NCBI GenBank assembly: GCA_001871125.1
Contig: MNXB01000033.1
Coordinates: forward strand, 371 to 53,219
Direction: 5' to 3'
Length of the DNA stretch: 52,849 bases
From: Elusimicrobia bacterium CG1_02_37_114
Lineage (GTDB): Bacteria; Elusimicrobiota; Endomicrobiia; CG1-02-37-114
Under the pieces are notes generated by a model. It was not told the origin of the DNA, ran no database searches, and saw nothing but the letters and a program-made list of their open reading frames with translations. Both the position numbers and the translations under genes were made by a program. How positions within the stretch are numbered: position 1 is the stretch's first letter; each line of letters starts with the position of its first letter. Positions 1 to 11,022 of this stretch are shown piece by piece.

Positions 1-1713
1 ATAATATAAAATACCGAGATTGTTGTGGGCTTGAGCATAATCCGGGTTTATTTTTACGGCTTTTTGATATTCTTGGAAAGTATTATCATATTCTCCACGA
101 TTAAAATATAAAGTTCCAAGATTATTATGCGCTTCGGAATGATTCGGATTTATCTCAATAGTTCTTTTAAATTCCTGTATTGCCCTGTCAAAAATTCTTT
201 GTTCATAATATGCAAGACCTAAATTATAGTGTATTTCAGCACTGTCTGGTTTTAATTCTAAAGCTTTTTGATATTCCTGAACCGCTCTGATATATTCCCC
301 ACGTCCTCGCAAAGAATTACCGAGTTCATTATATAAGTTAGAAGCATTTTGGGTTGCCCTATAATTAGATGGATACATAGAAATTACTTCCTCCCATAAC
401 AGCGCAGGATTCTGATAGAGTCGATTTCTTTTTACTGTTGCAATACAAAGAACTATAATATGAACTCCTAAAAGAAAAATTAAAAATGAATTGAGTAATC
501 GCTTATGTGTAGAAATACCACTTAACTCTAATTGCCTATCAGGGTTAACTCTAAAAATTAGAAAATATACGGATACAATTATAAAGTAAAAACCATACCC
601 TGGAAGATATAGACGATTTTCAGCCATTGCGGTAGTAGTAGGAAAAAAACTGGAAGTCGGGGATATTGTAATAAAGAACCATAAAATAGAAAATAAAAAT
701 ATTTTTGATATATTAGTTTTTCTCCTATAAAATAACCATGTTGCTACAAGTATTAATAGAACAAACAGAACAGATATCATTATCTTGAACTCAAATATAG
801 ATTCTGCCGGGTTAAGATAATGGTCAAAACAAAGTCCTTTTGGGATAAAAAGAAATTTTAAATACCTCAATATAACATAAGGCTGAATGACAAAATAAGT
901 GTAGTGATTCCAGAAGAGAGTACCTCCTGCATCTGCATCTCCAATTGTTCCCAGATAAAAGTATCTAAATAATAAAAATATAACAATTATAACCCAGTAA
1001 GATAGATGGTAATACTTTTTTTTAATAACCTTTGCCAACTCAAAATTACTCAGAAATATATAATCAAAAATCAATAAAATCGCTGGAAGCGTAATGGCAT
1101 CCTGTTTTGAAAATATTCCTAAAATAAAACACAACAACGAGAAAACATAGAATTTTTTCCCTTTTTCAAAAGTCTTTGTGAAAAGCAATAAGGATAATAT
1201 ATAAAAAAATGCTGCCAATTCTCCCGAACGATTAAAAACATATGACACTACAATTGTATTTATTGGATGGGAAGCAAAAAATAATGCTACAAAAAAAGGG
1301 AAAATGTTTGTGCATTTTCCATATGTGTATACAATTATTTTTCTTGTTAAAAAAAATATCAGTATTGATACACATACGTGAAGAAATATATTTACCAAAT
1401 GATACCCAATTATATTCAATTTACCAAAATAATAATTCAGTGTAAAAGTTAAATATGTTACCGGTCTGGAAGGGTCGTTCCTTTCAAAAGTTTTATGTTC
1501 ACCCTGTGGATAAATAAGTTTCGTTTTAATGTTTTTTATTTCTTTTATATCAGGATTATTAACAATTTTTGCTTCATCATCAAATATAAATGGAGCATTC
1601 AGGGAACTGGAATAAATAATTGCTGAAACAAGGATTATTAACCCTATTGCAACCCATTTTTTCTCAAAAAAGGTTTTAGGCTTTTCAGTTGTTTTTGTAT
1701 TAAATTTCGACAA
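1..1713 (-). CDS. Multi-spanning membrane protein with C-terminal TPR repeats (O-mannosyltransferase/TPR type), 3' end beyond window
   Basis: Open minus-strand frame runs off the window edge, so it is absent from the ORF track. Likely TTG start at 1713 overlapping the upstream stop. Hydrophobic N-terminal part, then TPR repeats such as AEIHYNLGLAYYEQRIFDRAIQEFKRTIEINPNHSEAHNNLGTLYFNRGEY. Confidence 0.75.
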   Translation of the reverse strand, partial: MSKFNTKTTEKPKTFFEKKWVAIGLIILVSAIIYSSSLNAPFIFDDEAKIVNNPDIKEIKNIKTKLIYPQGEHKTFERNDPSRPVTYLTFTLNYYFGKLNIIGYHLVNIFLHVCVSILIFFLTRKIIVYTYGKCTNIFPFFVALFFASHPINTIVVSYVFNRSGELAAFFYILSLLLFTKTFEKGKKFYVFSLLCFILGIFSKQDAITLPAILLIFDYIFLSNFELAKVIKKKYYHLSYWVIIVIFLLFRYFYLGTIGDADAGGTLFWNHYTYFVIQPYVILRYLKFLFIPKGLCFDHYLNPAESIFEFKIMISVLFVLLILVATWLFYRRKTNISKIFLFSILWFFITISPTSSFFPTTTAMAENRLYLPGYGFYFIIVSVYFLIFRVNPDRQLELSGISTHKRLLNSFLIFLLGVHIIVLCIATVKRNRLYQNPALLWEEVISMYPSNYRATQNASNLYNELGNSLRGRGEYIRAVQEYQKALELKPDSAEIHYNLGLAYYEQRIFDRAIQEFKRTIEINPNHSEAHNNLGTLYFNRGEYDNTFQEYQKAVKINPDYAQAHNNLGILYY

Positions 1714-2422
1714 GTTTTATATCGCCCCATATAGATATTTTGTTATTTATTATTATAATCATACCCTTAATCCCCTTGATACTTTTAGCAAAATCCGTTC
1801 CTTTAACCAGACTTTCGGGGTCCCGGACAATATTACCCACAGCGGTCGCACAGGCATCTGCCAGTGAAGATGAGTTGGCAATAACTATTGTTGCATCGGT
1901 TTTACCAAAACTCAGTGAATGGCCGACTGTCCCGGAAGAAGTACAGATGCCGAGCGGAGTACTTTCAGGTTTTATTTCCAAACCTATTTTACCGCTGAAC
2001 TTTGATTTACCCGCGTATATACCTATGATTCTCGGTTTTAAAGTCTTTACAAATATATCTCCCCCGTTTTCAATAATTATTTCATCAGAAGATTTTAACA
2101 AATCAAAACCAACGAATTCGGCAATAGCGCCTGCGACAGAAGCCATCGGGCCTACACCTGCTTTCTCGGTTTCCGTTACCATCCTTTTCACAATTTCAGG
2201 TGCAGTGTCTTTAATTTTATAAGGTTTAAACGTGGTTAAAAAAGAAGGGTTGTTTTTTATGTATTTTTCTATGTTGGCACGATATTTCCGGACGAGTTTA
2301 TATGTCTTGCGGGACAAATTCCTGCAGGCAGACACCAGCAAATCCGTCTCTTTTAGAGTTACATTGAATGAAACCAGGTCTTTTTCTCTTGACCATAAGC
2401 GATAAAATCTTGGTTGGTACAT
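1700..2422 (-). CDS. UPF0280 (ApbE-like) family protein
   Basis: Family-like segments GVGPMASVAGAIAEFVG, IIENGGDIFVK, GICTSSGTVGHSLSFGKTDATIVIANSSSLADACATAVGN. Confidence 0.85.
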   Translation of the reverse strand: MYQPRFYRLWSREKDLVSFNVTLKETDLLVSACRNLSRKTYKLVRKYRANIEKYIKNNPSFLTTFKPYKIKDTAPEIVKRMVTETEKAGVGPMASVAGAIAEFVGFDLLKSSDEIIIENGGDIFVKTLKPRIIGIYAGKSKFSGKIGLEIKPESTPLGICTSSGTVGHSLSFGKTDATIVIANSSSLADACATAVGNIVRDPESLVKGTDFAKSIKGIKGMIIIINNKISIWGDIKLVEI

Positions 2423-2443
2423 AATGTGTTTGGAATTGAGAAA

Positions 2444-2851
2444 TTAAAAATGTAATTCCATAGCTCGCGGCGGGCAGGTTTTTATGCATAACTCACATGC
2501 TATACATTTCTCAGCATGGAACAGCACTTTTTTTGTTTTGGGGTCCAGGACAAGCGCACCCGAAGGACATATCGTAACACACGCACCGCAATGCGTGCAT
2601 TTTACTTCGTTACGGGTAACATCCTGGCTCAAGGGTTGTATTTTTACACCTAAATCTTTCAGAAAATCCATAGCCTTATTATAATTTTCTTTTTTGCCGG
2701 AAAGTCCCAGCACAAGCAGACCCTCTTCGTTCGGTGTAATGGAAGCCTTGAGAATATTGAATTCCAGGTCATAATCTTTTACTAATTTACAGACTATCGG
2801 CTTATCAAGCAATTTATGCGAAAATCTTAATACAATTCTTTTAGAAATCAT
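2444..2851 (-). CDS. NIL domain + 4Fe-4S ferredoxin protein
   Basis: N-terminal NIL-like region and two Cys clusters CTHCGACVTICPSGAL and CIACELCIKTCPPRAM; adjacent to UPF0280. Confidence 0.85.
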   Translation of the reverse strand: MISKRIVLRFSHKLLDKPIVCKLVKDYDLEFNILKASITPNEEGLLVLGLSGKKENYNKAMDFLKDLGVKIQPLSQDVTRNEVKCTHCGACVTICPSGALVLDPKTKKVLFHAEKCIACELCIKTCPPRAMELHF

Positions 2852-2863
2852 TTTTAAAAATCT

Positions 2864-4189
<1,326 letters not shown>

Positions 4190-4345
4190 CTAAAGTCAAT
4201 ACAGGGAGATAGGGATGCGTTGAGATTGATAACACCTGCTTAACAATTTTGTGTATTATGTTGAGCCATAGCGAAATCCCGCCTTGAAATTTTTGATTAT
4301 TTTGTGATTTTATCGGTGAGTTTCTCGCCCAGAAAATGCCAAAAT

Positions 4346-4371
4346 TTAACATTTGTCAGAAGAAATGTTAA
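4346..4371 (-). terminator. Hairpin just downstream of the RT gene
   Basis: 9-bp inverted repeat TTAACATTT/AAATGTTAA with 8-nt loop, followed on the minus strand by an AT-rich run. Confidence 0.4.
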
Positions 4372-4385
4372 GTGAGAATCTCATC

Positions 4386-5381
4386 TTAGAAATATAATTC
4401 ATTGAAAAGTTTTGTTCTTAAACCCCAAGTGTCACCCCATGAAACATGAGCAATCCATGAGAGGATAGAATTGCTTATTTTCTGTATATTAATTACTTTT
4501 TTACGATATAGATTTCTTAATTTTACAAGTTTCCTTCTAAAATAAAAAAAGTTTTCTTTTTTCAATAACCTATGAGTTGGGAATATTTTGAATCCAAGAA
4601 AATCAGTCCCTTGTCCAACAGAGAAAACATGCGTTTTATCTGGATGAATTTGTAACTTAATCCCATCAAGATATTTTAAAATTTCAGATTTTATTTCACA
4701 CAATCTTGATTTATCATTATCAAGAATAACAAAATCATCTACATAGCGAATATAATACTTACATCTCAACTGTTCCTTCACAAAATGGTCAAAACCATCA
4801 AGATAAAGGTTGGCAAAAAACTGGCTGGTTAGGTTACCGATTGGAATTCCATATTCATTGTTTGTTGAGTTCAATATTTTTTGAACAAGCCATAAAACTT
4901 TTTCATCTTTAATTTTTCCTGAAATAATGTTAAACAAAATTCCACGGTTAATAGTATCAAAATACTTAACAATGTCACATTTAAGCACATATTTATTTCT
5001 ACGACAGAAATCCTGAAAACACAAAATGGCTTTATGCGTTCCTTTCTCCTTGCGGTTAGCATAAGTATCATAAATGAAACTTTTTTCTAATATTGGTTCA
5101 ATGACATTACATAAAGCGTGATGGACTACCCTGTCACGATAAGGGGCAGCACTGATTATACGTTTCTTAGATTCGTATACGATAAATTGCTTATACCTGC
5201 CAGGCTTATAAGTTTGACTTACTACCTCTTTTTGAAGTTTAAGCAGTTCCTTTTCTAAATTAAAATTAAATCGTGCAGTATTCTCTCTGAACCTTTTACC
5301 TTTCTGTGCTTTTCTTGCTGCCAGAAGTAAGTTTTCAAACGAACAGATTCTTTCGTAGAGATTGTTATATGTTTTTACCAT
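4386..5381 (-). CDS. DGR reverse transcriptase
   Basis: RT motifs KCDIVKYFDTIN, GIPIGNLTSQFFANLYLDGFDHF, RYVDDFVIL, TDFLGF; adjacent to a TR/VR pair with adenine-only differences and an Avd-like ORF. Confidence 0.96.
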   Translation of the reverse strand: MVKTYNNLYERICSFENLLLAARKAQKGKRFRENTARFNFNLEKELLKLQKEVVSQTYKPGRYKQFIVYESKKRIISAAPYRDRVVHHALCNVIEPILEKSFIYDTYANRKEKGTHKAILCFQDFCRRNKYVLKCDIVKYFDTINRGILFNIISGKIKDEKVLWLVQKILNSTNNEYGIPIGNLTSQFFANLYLDGFDHFVKEQLRCKYYIRYVDDFVILDNDKSRLCEIKSEILKYLDGIKLQIHPDKTHVFSVGQGTDFLGFKIFPTHRLLKKENFFYFRRKLVKLRNLYRKKVINIQKISNSILSWIAHVSWGDTWGLRTKLFNELYF

Positions 5382-5581
5382 AATTTTCAGGTGTCAGTGG
5401 CGACATTCGGCACCCCGATAAATCGGGACGATTACCAGCCGCAACTGACAGTTTTTATATTTGCCCCGATAAAAATAATCGGGGACAGGAGACGGGTTTT
5501 AGACTCAATATTTGCACGCTTGGTCCTGCCTTAGCAGGATCAATTCTGGCTTTCCCAGAAATATTTCCGGCTTTGAGACTT
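5382..5581 (-). ncRNA. DGR TR-RT spacer, likely the structured part of the template RNA
   Basis: Several inverted repeats: TCCTGC/GCAGGA (5524-5539), CCCCGAT/ATCGGGG (5464-5484), CCCGAT/ATCGGG (5414-5427), and a long-range TGTCAGT/ACTGACA pairing close to the RT start. Confidence 0.5.
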
Positions 5582-5700
5582 ACAGGCGACACACAACGGA
5601 ACCCATTGTTGTTGTTCCTGTTGTCAGGGTTGTTCCTGTTACGATTAGAGGAACGGCAGTTGTTAGCATTGTTGTTCCAACTACCGCCACGAAGCACCCG
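5582..5700 (-). repeat. DGR template repeat (TR), 119 nt
   Basis: Gapless alignment to 6145-6263. Rich in AAC/AAT codons (would translate as WNNNANNCRSSNRNRNNPDNRNNNNGF). 17 mismatches to VR, all at TR adenines. Confidence 0.98.
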
Positions 5701-5711
5701 AACAGCACCTT

Positions 5712-6065
5712 TTATCCTATCCCCTTTTGATGATGTTGCTGACGCAACCAGCCACCAATTAAATTTCCTATATCGTTTATTTGACGAGATAAATACTCGT
5801 ACCTGTCTATATTTATAAACTTCATATCTTTACAAATCCTGACAAAATATCTGAATTTTTCTAATTGTATATTTGTTCTTGCAAGTATTTCCATTTTATT
5901 TTTTGTATATTTTGCTTCAATTAAATTTCCAAGAATATCAAAAAGCAAATTCTCCAATTTTTCGCCAATAGTAAAGCGATGTGTTTTTGGAAATTTGATT
6001 ATTTGTGGTAGGCACCAAAGGATTAAATCGTAGGTTTTTGTAATAACATCTAAATCATTGCTCAT
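5712..6065 (-). CDS. avd: DGR accessory protein (Avd-like four-helix bundle)
   Basis: 117 aa, predicted helical, located between target and TR/RT as in known DGRs; segment EKLENLLFDILGNLIEAKYTKNK resembles the Avd/four-helix bundle family. Confidence 0.85.
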   Translation of the reverse strand: MSNDLDVITKTYDLILWCLPQIIKFPKTHRFTIGEKLENLLFDILGNLIEAKYTKNKMEILARTNIQLEKFRYFVRICKDMKFINIDRYEYLSRQINDIGNLIGGWLRQQHHQKGIG

Positions 6066-6090
6066 TATGAAAAATCAAAATTTATGGCGA

Positions 6091-6105
6091 CCCGCCTTCG
6101 GCGGG
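6091..6105. promoter_or_regulatory. Hairpin about 40 nt past the 3' end of VR, candidate target-recognition hairpin
   Basis: Perfect 6-bp GC stem CCCGCC-TTC-GGCGGG in the target-avd intergenic gap. Confidence 0.4.
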
Positions 6106-6131
6106 GAAGGTGTAAAAGAATAAAGTGTAAA

Positions 6132-7400
6132 TTATTGAGTCCTCACAGGCGACACACAACGGAACCCATAGCTGAAGTCCCAGACGTCAGGGTTGACCCA
6201 GTAACGATTAGAGGAACGGCAGTTGCTAGCAACGCTGTACCAACTACCGCCACGAAGCACCCGGTAAGAACCCTTATCAGGTCCTTCAGGATTTTTATCA
6301 GGACTAATTCTGTAATACTTCTCATCATACCAGTCAGAACACCATTCCCAGACATTGCCGTGCATGTCATATAAACCATATTGATTTGGTTTTCTCCTAC
6401 CTACAGGGTTTGTCATACCACCTGAATTCTTTTCATACCAGGCATATTCACCTAATTCTGATTCCACATCTCCAAAACAATACTTTGTTGTTGAACCTGC
6501 CCTGCAGGCTTTCTCCCATTCTGCTTCTGTGGGTAATCTTTTACCATAATACCTGGCATACTGGTTTGCACCATACCAGGTTACATTTACTACAGGGTTT
6601 TTCTCATAGCCACTTGCTGGTTGCCATCTACCACCTGATTTTTTCACTCCCCATTTATGTTTATATATCATTTTTTGTCCATTCTCATCCGTGTGTTTAC
6701 CATATTCATTTAAAAACTTTGCATACTGTTCATTTGTTACTTCATATTTATCTATGTAGTATGCATCAAGATACACTTTATGTTGGGGATGTTCGTCTTT
6801 CTCGCCTTCTCCTTCTGGTGAACCCATCATAAATTCCCCTGCCGGGATTAATACCATTTTTACTTCGTCTTTACCGATGATTTCTTCTGAAACATTTTCG
6901 GTTTGAGAAATCTGATTAATTGTTTCCACTTTACCGCTGGTCATTAAAACAGCCAATTCCTCAGACTTATCGGCAAATTCTTCAATAGAATCTGCTTTTA
7001 CTTTTTCGGATTTGATAATTTGTCCTGTCTCCACATCAACTATATTGGCATTTATAAAATACTTTGAACCAAGTTTTGATATAGTGCCAACAACAACTTT
7101 TTGAACATTCAGCAACTTTCCTATTTTAACAGCACATTCTTGAGAAGTGCAACCAGTTATCTGAAATTTTTGTTCTTGAAGTATCAGTTGCATATTATTT
7201 CTATCAATTACTTTATACTTTCCAGTTTTTACGAATCCTGTTCGTATGAAATCAGTAACTACACCTGCATCCATTGCTGAAATACCTTTACCTTCAAATT
7301 CTGCTACTGCTATGTTTGTTTTCTCTTGTGAATAGAGATTATATGTTGATAAAAGAACTATTGAATAAATGATGATTATTTTCTGAAGTGTTTTAACCAT
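6132..7400 (-). CDS. DGR target protein: signal peptide + CsgG-like domain + FGE-sulfatase (C-type lectin fold) domain carrying VR
   Basis: N-terminal hydrophobic signal; TNIAVAEFEGKGIS...VVVGTISKLGSKYFINANIVDVETGQII CsgG-like; VLIPAGEFMMGSPEGEGEKDEHPQHKVYLDAYYIDKYEVTNEQYAKF and LPTEAEWEKACRAG...GLYDMHGNVWEWCSDWY...VLRGGSW FGE motifs; VR at the C-terminus. Confidence 0.93.
   Translation of the reverse strand: MVKTLQKIIIIYSIVLLSTYNLYSQEKTNIAVAEFEGKGISAMDAGVVTDFIRTGFVKTGKYKVIDRNNMQLILQEQKFQITGCTSQECAVKIGKLLNVQKVVVGTISKLGSKYFINANIVDVETGQIIKSEKVKADSIEEFADKSEELAVLMTSGKVETINQISQTENVSEEIIGKDEVKMVLIPAGEFMMGSPEGEGEKDEHPQHKVYLDAYYIDKYEVTNEQYAKFLNEYGKHTDENGQKMIYKHKWGVKKSGGRWQPASGYEKNPVVNVTWYGANQYARYYGKRLPTEAEWEKACRAGSTTKYCFGDVESELGEYAWYEKNSGGMTNPVGRRKPNQYGLYDMHGNVWEWCSDWYDEKYYRISPDKNPEGPDKGSYRVLRGGSWYSVASNCRSSNRYWVNPDVWDFSYGFRCVSPVRTQ
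6145..6263 (-). repeat. DGR variable repeat (VR), 3' end of the target gene
   Basis: 119-nt gapless match to TR 5582-5700 (constant offset 563); encodes VLRGGSWYSVASNCRSSNRYWVNPDVWDFSYGFRCVSPV. Confidence 0.98.
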
Positions 7401-7541
7401 AATTAATAGTATACTATTTTTTTATGTGAATTACAAATGTGGGGTTTTGTATGTGGGGTTTTGTAAATTTGATGTTGTTCTCGGATTTGATTTGTAAAAT
7501 CAATTCTAAAGAAGTTTATAAATCAGCACAGGAGTTAAAAC

Positions 7542-8100
7542 ATGAGATATAAAATATTTGTTAGCGGTGTTCAAAAGGAATTAAAAGAAGAACGCCGTGC
7601 AATAAAATATTTTATCCAGGCTAATTATTTACTGTCAGAATACTTTGACATATTTCTGTTTGAGGATTTACCTGCAAAAAGTGAATCGTCAAAAGAAGTT
7701 TATATAGACGAGATTAACGATTCTGATATTTATATGGGTATTCTGGGAGGTGAATATGGCACTATCGGTAAGGATGGTTTATCCGCTACTGAACGGGAAT
7801 ACCGGCAGGCAAAGAAAAAAAGTAAAACCATCTTCGCATTTATAAAAAATGTTCCGACAAAAGATAAAAAAATAGAAAGTCTCATTGCTACTATCAAGAC
7901 TGGGTTTAAATGAAAGACAATTAAAGGCAGTAAAATATGTGAAAGAAAAAGGTAAGATTACAAACCTAGAATATCAAAAACTGACAGGAGTGTCTAAACC
8001 CACTTCCACCCGTGATCTACTTGAACTTGTTAAAAAATCGGTTTTTAAGAAATTTGGAAAAACAGGTAAGGGGACATTATATAAACTAAAGGGCTCATAA
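7542..8100 (+). pseudogene. Decayed DUF4062 - (AlbA-like ATP-binding, missing) - winged-helix protein
   Basis: ORF 7542-7913 has a DUF4062-like N-terminus (KIFVSGVQKELKEERRAIKYFI...FEDLPA...YMGILGGEYG) but stops abruptly. Another frame carries only the typical C-terminal wHTH (LGLNERQLKAVKYVKEKGKITNLEYQKLTGVSKPTSTRDLLELV). Confidence 0.7.
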
Positions 8101-8285
8101 ACGGCTCAAAGGACTCATAAAGGGCTCAGTATTGGCTCAAAGGGGATATAAAGGGGACAAATTATTAAATATCCTCATCATTAAACAAATCTATAATATT
8201 CAATCAATAATCTTCACATTGAAATAACTATATAAAATTTGTAAAATGATACTTGTTATTCAACACATAACAAAGAGGTGCTATT

Positions 8286-9842
8286 ATGCCAGGCAATCAC
8301 AATGATACTGAAAAACGGCTTTGGGAAGTTGCAGACCAACTCAGAGCAAACTCACACTTAAAATCATCAGAATATTCCGTTCCGGTATTAGGGTTAATTT
8401 TTTTACTCTATGCTGATATAAGATACTCCATAGCAAAAGAAGAAATTGAAAAACAACATCAGAAATCAAAGAGCCGTAAAGGAATATCAAAAACCGATTA
8501 TCAAGCAAAAGGCATATTGTATATCCCAGAGACCAGTCGTTACGGTTACTTAAAAAATCTTCCTGAAAGTGAAGACATCGGAAAAGCCATTAACAATGCA
8601 ATGAAACAGATAGAACCTGAAAATGAAGAACTTAAAGGAATCCTGCCAAAAACATATAACGAGTTTGAAAAAGATGTCTTAATAGCCCTGTTAAAAACAC
8701 TTTCAAGCATTCCTATGGACGCTGAAGGCGACATATTCGGCAAGATTTATGAATATTTTCTTGGCAAATTTGCATTAGCAGAAGGGCAAAAAGGCGGAGA
8801 ATTTTTTACTCCTGCTTCTATTGTCAAACTTATAGTGGAAGTAATTGAACCGTTTCGCGGTAAAATTTATGACCCTGCCTGTGGTTCTGGCGGTATGTTT
8901 GTCCACAGTGCAAAATTTGTAGAAAAACATAAAGCAATCCCGAACAAAGAAATTTCTATATACGGTCAGGAAAAAACCGCTGAGACAATAAAACTATGCA
9001 AGATGAACCTTGCCATATACAATCTATCAGGAGACATAAAACCAGGAAACACCTATTACGATGACCTCCATAATTCAATTGGTAAGTTTGACTTCGTAAT
9101 GGCAAATCCGCCTTTTAATGTTGACAAAGTAGATAAAGAAAAAATCAAAGAAGACAAGCGATTCAGTTATGGAATACCAAAACCCGATAATGCCAATTAC
9201 TTATGGATACAGATATTTCTTAATTCCTTAAATGATAGAGGCAGGGCAGGATTCGTTATGTCAAACGCTGCCGCTGATGCCAGACAATCAGAACAGGAAA
9301 TCAGGAAGAAAATGATTGAAGAAGGGGTGGTAGATGTAATTATTTCTGTTGGTTCAAATTTCTTTTATACCGTAGCACTGCCTTGCACATTGTGGTTTTT
9401 TGATAAAGGGAAACGGAAAGCACTCAATAAAGATAAAGTCCTATTCATTGATACCCGTAATATATATAAACAAATTGACCGTGCACATAGGGAGTTTACT
9501 CCCGCACAAATAGAATTTATTTCAAATATAGTGAGAATGTATAGAGGAAATGAGATTGAAACAAGTAGTGATAGTAAAGAAATGATGAAAGAAACTTTCC
9601 CAGATGGTAAATATAAAGATACCCCTGGACTTTGCAAAGTCGCAAAAATAAAAGAAATTGTGGAACAAGGATATTCCCTTAATCCAGGAAGGTATGTCGG
9701 AGTTGCTGAAAGAGAAGAAGACGACTTTGATTTTAAGGAACAGATTGAAGAATTAAACAAGGAATTGAAATCCTTTAATACCGAAGCACATCAGTTAGAA
9801 AATAATATTTCAAGTAATATAGCAAAATTGTTAGATGAATAA
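8286..9842 (+). CDS. hsdM: Type I restriction-modification system methyltransferase subunit
   Basis: N-terminal [77 protein letters not shown]. Confidence 0.97.
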   Translation: MPGNHNDTEKRLWEVADQLRANSHLKSSEYSVPVLGLIFLLYADIRYSIAKEEIEKQHQKSKSRKGISKTDYQAKGILYIPETSRYGYLKNLPESEDIGKAINNAMKQIEPENEELKGILPKTYNEFEKDVLIALLKTLSSIPMDAEGDIFGKIYEYFLGKFALAEGQKGGEFFTPASIVKLIVEVIEPFRGKIYDPACGSGGMFVHSAKFVEKHKAIPNKEISIYGQEKTAETIKLCKMNLAIYNLSGDIKPGNTYYDDLHNSIGKFDFVMANPPFNVDKVDKEKIKEDKRFSYGIPKPDNANYLWIQIFLNSLNDRGRAGFVMSNAAADARQSEQEIRKKMIEEGVVDVIISVGSNFFYTVALPCTLWFFDKGKRKALNKDKVLFIDTRNIYKQIDRAHREFTPAQIEFISNIVRMYRGNEIETSSDSKEMMKETFPDGKYKDTPGLCKVAKIKEIVEQGYSLNPGRYVGVAEREEDDFDFKEQIEELNKELKSFNTEAHQLENNISSNIAKLLDE

Positions 9843-11022
9843 TAATTGGAATACATTAAAACTGCATGATATCTGCAAGTTCAAGTATGGTGCAGGTTTA
9901 CCAAAAAGGAATCGCATAAAAGGAGAATTCCCTGTCTATGGTTCAGGAGGAATTGTTGACTATCATAATGATTATTTAATAAAAGGACCAGGAATAATTA
10001 TTGGAAGAAAAGGAACAATTGGTAGTGTTTATTTTGAGAAAAGAAACTTCTTCCCAATAGATACAGTATTTTATATTGAAGAAAATAAAAAAAAGTATAA
10101 CATTAGATTTCTCTATTTCTTATTAGGGAATCTTGGTTTGGATAGGTTGAATTCTGATGCGGCTGTTCCTGGTCTTAATAGAAATGTTGCACACCTGCAA
10201 AAAATTAATTTACCAAATTGTGCTATACAAAATAAAATTGCCTCTATCCTTTCCGCCTACGATGACCTGATTGAAAATAACAATCGCCGAATTAAGATAT
10301 TAGAGGAAATGGCACAAACAATTTATAAGGAATGGTTTGTCAATTTTCGTTTCCCAGGACACGAAAAAGTAAAAATGGTTGATTCTGAATTAGGCAAAAT
10401 CCCTGAAGGTTGGGATATAAAACAAATAAGTGATATTATTGTCATTAAGTCCGGGTTCGCTTTTAAGAGCGACACATTTAATATAGAAGGAAAATATGGT
10501 ATTGTTACAATAAAGAATGTGCAAGATAGATTATTTATACATAAATGTCAAAACTTCATTGATGTAATTCCCGAGAATATGTCAAAGCACTGTTTATTAA
10601 AATCTGGCGATATTATTCTCTCTTTAACTGGAAATGTAGGAAGAGTATGTTTGGTATTTGGAGATAATTATTTATTGAATCAGCGAGTTGCTAAACTTGT
10701 TCCAAAAAGTGATTCAGATTGGGCATACATATATTTTTTATATCTTAATCCTGACTTCAGAAAAACTCTTGAGAATATTTCAATTGGTGCTGCACAACAA
10801 AACTTAAGTCCTATTGAAATGGGCAAATTAAAAATAAACTATCCTGAAAAATCTATACTTAGCCTTTTTGCGAAAGTATGTAATCCGATATTGGAAAACA
10901 TAGTATTTCTTTTTAGGAAAAATGTTTTATTACAAGAAAGCCGTGACCTTTTACTCCCCAAACTTATTTCGGGTGAAATTGATGTTGAGGATTTAGATAT
11001 TAAAACAGAGGACACAGAATGA
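9835..11022 (+). CDS. hsdS: Type I restriction-modification specificity subunit
   Basis: Two TRD-like halves with conserved central ([31 protein letters not shown]) and C-terminal ([16 protein letters not shown]) regions; overlaps hsdM and hsdR. Confidence 0.96.
   Translation: MNNNWNTLKLHDICKFKYGAGLPKRNRIKGEFPVYGSGGIVDYHNDYLIKGPGIIIGRKGTIGSVYFEKRNFFPIDTVFYIEENKKKYNIRFLYFLLGNLGLDRLNSDAAVPGLNRNVAHLQKINLPNCAIQNKIASILSAYDDLIENNNRRIKILEEMAQTIYKEWFVNFRFPGHEKVKMVDSELGKIPEGWDIKQISDIIVIKSGFAFKSDTFNIEGKYGIVTIKNVQDRLFIHKCQNFIDVIPENMSKHCLLKSGDIILSLTGNVGRVCLVFGDNYLLNQRVAKLVPKSDSDWAYIYFLYLNPDFRKTLENISIGAAQQNLSPIEMGKLKINYPEKSILSLFAKVCNPILENIVFLFRKNVLLQESRDLLLPKLISGEIDVEDLDIKTEDTE

Noticed and set aside
4386-5381. 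RT as a retron or group II intron RT
   Set aside because: No intron domains or msr/msd evidence, while the TR/VR adenine signature and Avd-like gene directly define a DGR.
5455-5697. 80-aa Asn-rich ORF (MLRGGSWNNNANNCRSSNRNRNNPDNRNNNNGF...) as a protein-coding gene
   Set aside because: It is the DGR template repeat and spacer read as an ORF. The Asn-rich composition reflects AAC codons placed for adenine mutagenesis.
6084-6832. Plus-strand ORFs over the DGR target (6084-6374, 6386-6832)
   Set aside because: Antisense to a clearly coding FGE/CsgG-like gene, with low-complexity composition.
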